DNA of 35,135 nt from Hofstenia miamia (taxonomy: Eukaryota; Xenacoelomorpha; Acoela): NCBI GenBank assembly GCA_004352715.1, contig SCFE01000028.1, forward strand, positions 567,699 through 602,833. Reading direction: 5' to 3'. Below are positions 21,801 to 27,800 of this stretch, in pieces. Under the pieces are notes generated by a model. The model was not told the DNA's origin. It did not search any database and was given only the letters and a program-made list of their open reading frames with translations. Made by a program: the position numbers and the translations under genes. Positions within the stretch are counted from its first letter, which is position 1, and each line of letters starts with the position of its first letter.

Positions 21801-24800
21801 TGGTTTCAAATATTGTTTTTCAATAAGAATATTGTGGCATTGAGGGTGATCGGTGATTTTTTTAGATTAACTTACAGTTGAATTTGTTTCAACATCGATA
21901 GGAAGTGAATTAGATTTACGTGGACCTGACCATGGTGAATGTGTTAGCATAATTAAAAAGCAGAGAATAATAATAACGGTTATAATTTTACTTAGCATGT
22001 TTCCAACCAAATTGTTAATTGTGGGAATTATGAAATTCTCAAAGTCATTATAACCCAAGGTCATACAATAAATCCTCACTAATGTTTATATATTTTGTGT
22101 CAATACCAAAACAAAGTATTTCTTCAAACTTAAAATCGGTATGTCTACGCCAATATCAGGCTTGCAACTTTTTTCAATGGCGCTGAATAATTTTAAATGT
22201 AAACAATTGGTTCAATACTAAACAAGCAATTTTCTACATAATTAGATCATTGAAAAAGTTTTACATGTAAATAATTACACCTTTGATAGAAAGCCAAAAT
22301 ATTTACAACCAAAAATGGAGAAATATCTCTCCTGGTCACTGTAAAACATATATTTTGATCAATATTAAATGACATTATTTGTTATAATTTCCTAGCACTC
22401 TTTCTAATTTAATAGTCATGCATGTTTTGAAATCCGCATGAAGCAAAGATTTAGGATCCTAGTTTATGTCTAATATTTTAGGGATTCACCTTAACCAAAT
22501 TTTTCATCATTTCTATTCAAAAATTTCTGAGGTAATTCATAGAAAAATTCATAACATTTTCGAAAAATTCCCTATGTGACTAAAACGTTGAGACTATTGG
22601 CCTACAAGTCATCATCTCTGTCTTCGTAGGATTAATTGATCATAGTGAACTTAACAAGCCTCATATACTTAGAGTATATTTCAGTAATTGGCTATTTCAG
22701 AGGGACGTGAAAAATTCTGGATTCTCGTCCGATAGTGTGTTTAAGGACAGTGGAATTTCGAGTACCAGTAATTCCACCAAAATCCAATCAAAAGGTATCT
22801 CTTCCAACAGCGGTCTTTGGTCTGCACTTAATGATGAGCATGGTATTTTACAGGTAAGTCCCTCTTAAGCACATGTTAAACCATTGATGAACTTTTAGAA
22901 TGATGCAATGGCGGAGCCATTATCACCGGATGCAAGTGCAGCAATGAACAGTTTCTCTTCTAGTAAAAAGGTATAAACTAATATTTTACAAATTTAAGGT
23001 TTGTATTAATATCCCTTAAGGATCTGGAACGCATAAACACTGCAGTCGCTGTTTTAAATTAATTTAACAAATTTATTCATATTCAATGAACGATATGAAG
23101 AATATAACGCGGCCAACTAATGAGAATGTTGCCATAGCTAAACTTAGTTTCAAATATTGTTTTTCAATAAGCATATTGTGGCATTGATGGTGATCGGTGA
23201 ATTTTTTTAGATTAAATTTCAGTTGAATTTGTTTCAACATCGATAGGAAGTGAATTAGATTTACGTGGATGTGACCATGGTGAATGTGTTAGCATAATTA
23301 AAAAGCAGAGAATAATAATAACGGCTAACATTTTACTTAGCATGTTTCCAACCAAATTGTTAATAGTGGGAATTATGAAAATCTCAGTCATTATAACCCA
23401 AGGTCATACAATAAATCCTCACTGTTTATATATTTTGTGTCAATACCAAAACAAAGTATTTCTTCAAACTTAAAATTGGCATGTCTAAGCCAAAATCAGG
23501 CTTGCAATTTTTTTTAATGGCGCTGAATAATTTTAAATGTATACAATTGGTAGAAAAACAAAAGATTTACAGCTAAAAATTGAGAAATATCTCTCCTGGT
23601 CACTGTAAAACATATATTTTGATCAATATTAAATGACATTATTTGTTATAATTTCCTAGCACTCTTTCTAATTTAATAGTCATGCATGTTTTGAAATCCG
23701 CATGAAGCAAAGATTTAGGATCCTAGTTTATGCCTGATATTTTAGGGATTCACCTTAACCAAATTTTTCATCATTCTATTAAAAAATTTCTGAAGTCATT
23801 TATAGGAAAATTCATAACATTTTTGAAAAATTCACTATGTGACTAAAACGTTGTCAGCAACATTTTGAGATTATTGGCCTAGTAGTCCGTAGGATTAATT
23901 GATCATAGTGAACTGAACAAGCCTCATATTCTTAAAGTATATTTCAGTAATTGATTATTTCAGAGGGACTTGAAAAATTCTGGATTCTCGTCCGATAGTG
24001 TGTTTAAGGACAGTGGAATTTCGAGTACCAGTAATTCCACCAAAATTCAATCAAAAGGTATCTCTTCCAACAGCGGTCTTTGGTCTGCACTTAATGATGA
24101 GCATGGTATTTTACAGGTAAGTCCCTCTTAAGCACATGTTAAACCATTGCTGAACTTTTAGAATGATGCAATGGCGGAGCCATTATCACCGGATGCAAGT
24201 GCAGCAATGAACAGTTTCTCTTCTAGTAAAAAGGTATAAACTAATATTTTACAAATTTAAGGTTTGTATTAATATCCCTTAAGGATCTGGAACGCAAAAT
24301 TGCACAGTTGGAGACCCAAAAGGAAGATATCAAGATGCAAGGATTAGCAAGCTCCAAATATAAGCAGCATTTACTAAATGAGAGGTAATTATTTGTTGAT
24401 ATAGCCGATGAATTATAATTTTGCAGTATATAAACTTGTTTGCCTGAGTTAGCTAAAGGTGCATGTGCTCTAAAAAGCTACGCAGTGGAGTAAATTATTG
24501 TTCTCAAAGAAGCAATGAACAACAATTTATATTAATGAATTTCTACATATTTACTTCAATCTGTTTTTTTAATATATTCATCTCTGTACTCATATATAAA
24601 ACACTAAATGCCTCAGTTGGGAACTAATCAGTTTTAGACGTTAGAATATATTTCCCATCGGTTTTACAAAGGTCAGGTTGATATCCCTAAAACTCACACA
24701 GGTCTACCGGCATGAAAATTAAGTAGTGTAGGTTGAGTTGGGTACTATTTTTGTCGATCGGTTGCACCCATGCAATAGACCTCGTGCGACGTAATATTGT

Positions 24801-27800
24801 AATCGAGTTTGAGTGTGTGTGTTTAGGGATACAACGTAGCTATTAATAAAGTTTGAGATACTAAAAATTGTTCTATCAATTATGTTAGGACATTTGTACT
24901 ACTGTTCTATCAAAGACATTTTAGAAGTAATGATCTGGATAAACAGTTGAAGCATTTGTATCTCACTCATACCGCAATGAAATCTTATCAACAGAAGAAT
25001 GAAAGTGTTGTCAAGCAGACATCTCAGGCGTTGAAGATGATAGAAGATGATTGCTCTTCTTTTGAAAAGGTTCACTTAGTTTTAGCAATTTTCAAAAAAT
25101 AATGTCAGCAAAATGTGCACACAGCTCAAAAATTATTTTTATGTAAGCCTTCCTGTAGGTCCTGAACTAGGATCTCAGCAAAATAATGTTTTGTTATATA
25201 TTTATGGTCATTGCTATTCTTCTTCACAAAGATTTTCTACTTCTTGTAGCCTTGACCTTCACTGTGATCTTGGACATAGTTATTTTGCTTAGATCATAGA
25301 TCAGGACCTTGGTAGTACATCTGGGAACATAACTTTAAAAAATCAGCCAAATCCATTGAAAATCTTTAGCGTAATTATTTTTTAAAATTTTCAAATTCAA
25401 ACAAAACTTATCTTGAAACAATCAAGTTTATAAATGTTATTATATTATGGGATAAACTTCCCTTGTTGGTTTTCTGGTAGCCAAAATTTGTCTTTATGTT
25501 AAGCAATTCAATTAAATTGTTGTATTGCATCTACTTGAAGGGTAATAAGCAAAAAACAAAGGATAGCTTCGTTGCTAAGGCCCGTTGCTAAGATTTTCTA
25601 CTTCTTGTAGCCTTGACCTTCACTGTGATCTTGGACATAGTTATTTTGCTTAGATCATAGATCAGGACCTTGGTAATACATCTGGGAACATAACTTGAAA
25701 AAATCAGCCAAATCCATTGAAAATCTTTAGCGTAATTATTTTTTAAAATTTTCAAATTCAAACAAAACTTATCTTGAAACAATCAAGTTTATAAATGTTA
25801 TTATATTATGGGATAAACTTCCCTTGTTGGTTTTCTGGTAGCCAAAATTTGTCTTTATGTTAAGCAATTCAATTAAATTGTTGTATTGCATCTACTTGAA
25901 GGGTAATAAGCAAAAAACAAAGGATAGCTTCGTTGCTAAGGCCCGTTGCTAAGCCGAATTTGTTGACTTTTTTCAGCAAATATGATATTTGGGTAAAATC
26001 GATTTGTATAAGAAAGGTAGATACTCTACCAATAAATTTATGACAAAACTAATTCCAAGGCTAACTTTTGAGTTAGTCTTGCTTAATTTTAATATTTTTT
26101 TCAAAATTTGGATTTTCGTTAGGGAAGGAGGTCGCATCCTAGATTATTCGTCATTAGGTATCTTATTACTCCCAAAGTTCGAAAAACGAATTGTTTATTT
26201 CAAAATTATAAATTCTATTTGATAACCTCATTTGACAGATCTGCAAAAGAATTTATAAAGATCTGTTGAAATGCTGTGTTTTGTCATTAATATTTTTTAA
26301 ATATTCTTTTTAAGTTTATTGTAAGCAGCCGCAAGAAAATATGAAAACCAAGGACAATTAACAATTATCTTAGAAGGAGAGTTTCTCCTAAAAAATAACT
26401 TTGTTGTAATAGAAAATATGGTTATGTAACTTCAATATTTGTATAAATCAAATTTAGACGAAAGAAACTTTAAACAAGGAAATCGCTGTTTTGAAAAAAG
26501 CACTGGAGCTTTCGAAGGAAAGGAATAAAAAATTGGAAGAAGAACTGTCGGACTTAGAAACGGTTCAACAGGTAGCTAAATATACTTTGACACTAATTGC
26601 AATGTGCTTAGAACAAAGAAATTCTAGAAGAACGTCTTGCTGAACTGCAAAGCGAATATGAAAAACAGGAAGTGAAATTGGCACGATATGCCACTGAAAG
26701 AAGTCGCTTAACAAAAGATCTCGAAGAAATGAATCAGGTAAATTGCAATGAAATTCTTTCAACTATTCAATATAGAAAATAAATGTACATTTAATGACAT
26801 TTAGCAAAACACTAAGCTGTCTAATGATATGAGAAAATGCAAAGCCAAATTGGAAGAGCGACGGAACGCGCATGCTGCAGACAGAGACAATATCAAGCAA
26901 TTGGAAACACAAGCTAAACGCGCGCAATCATTCAATGAAGATCAGGAAAAGGTAGACATATTGGGCTGATATGTCTCTTATCTTAAATTTAGATAATAAC
27001 TGAGTTGAAGAAGCATATTGAGGAGAAAGATAGTTACATTAATGCAATGGAGGAGGAATCTAAGTTGCAAAAAACTGTATGTTGTTTTAGTTTCCATTAG
27101 GATCATTTGACAAAATGGTTATATAAACTTCTAATAAATTATTTTTCACAATCTCATTTTCTATTTGTGAACTAAGCCAGATCAAAATGTTTTGATGGTC
27201 ATAGCTAAACCAGGTATTGCAAAAATTACTTAGTTCAATTGCAATTTAATTTCGTTGTTTAAAATCAAAATATACAAATGACTTTTGTAACTATTATATT
27301 TGACATGAGATGTATTCCGTCTGAAACCAAATTTTGACGAAACAAATTTATGAATTATGAAACTTTTCAATTCAAATTCCTTGGCTGATAGTGTTTGTAA
27401 CATCAATCACGTTCCAGAAGCGCTTGTTAATTTTCAGTGTCATTATCTTCATCCTTTACCATGTTCACTTCTTCCATATGAGTTTGTTGCACACAAACAT
27501 TCAGTACTTGGTTGTTTTTTTGAGCACATTTCGCCTTCTCCAAGGTCTAGCATTTATTAGCTGGTAACGCTTCAGCCCCATGTAACACCAGGTCTGTTTC
27601 ACAAACTTTACCGTTTGCATACATTGATAATTTCACCAATTGCCATGTATGATTCATTTTATACACTTGCGGATCTTAGTATATAAAATTTGCCAGACGT
27701 TGTATATGCTTGTGGGAAGAAATGTAAGTGATATCGCAATACTTGAAAATGTTTCAATTCAAATTTACTAATACAAATTCATAAATATTTCACTGAAATT

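Larger units (their letters stand above)
21699..23033 (+). repeat. Tandem duplication unit 1 (1335 bp)
   Basis: Starts TAAACACTGCAG and runs to GATCTGGAACGCA, where unit 2 begins. It holds exon 1 of the nested peptide gene, coiled-coil exons 4a and 5a, and only the first 13 nt of exon 6. The truncated exon-6 copy reads into TAA within 14 codons. Confidence 0.95.
23034..24296 (+). repeat. Tandem duplication unit 2 (1263 bp)
   Basis: It follows unit 1 without a spacer. Shorter by 72 bp through intronic indels. The intronic parts differ visibly more than the exons (2 changes in 225 exon bases). It ends inside exon 6, which is intact only from this copy. Confidence 0.95.

Noticed and set aside
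25588-26222. Short frames at 25588-25782 and 25989-26222
   Set aside because: Intronic, one inside the 361-bp tandem repeat; no splice support or recognisable protein.
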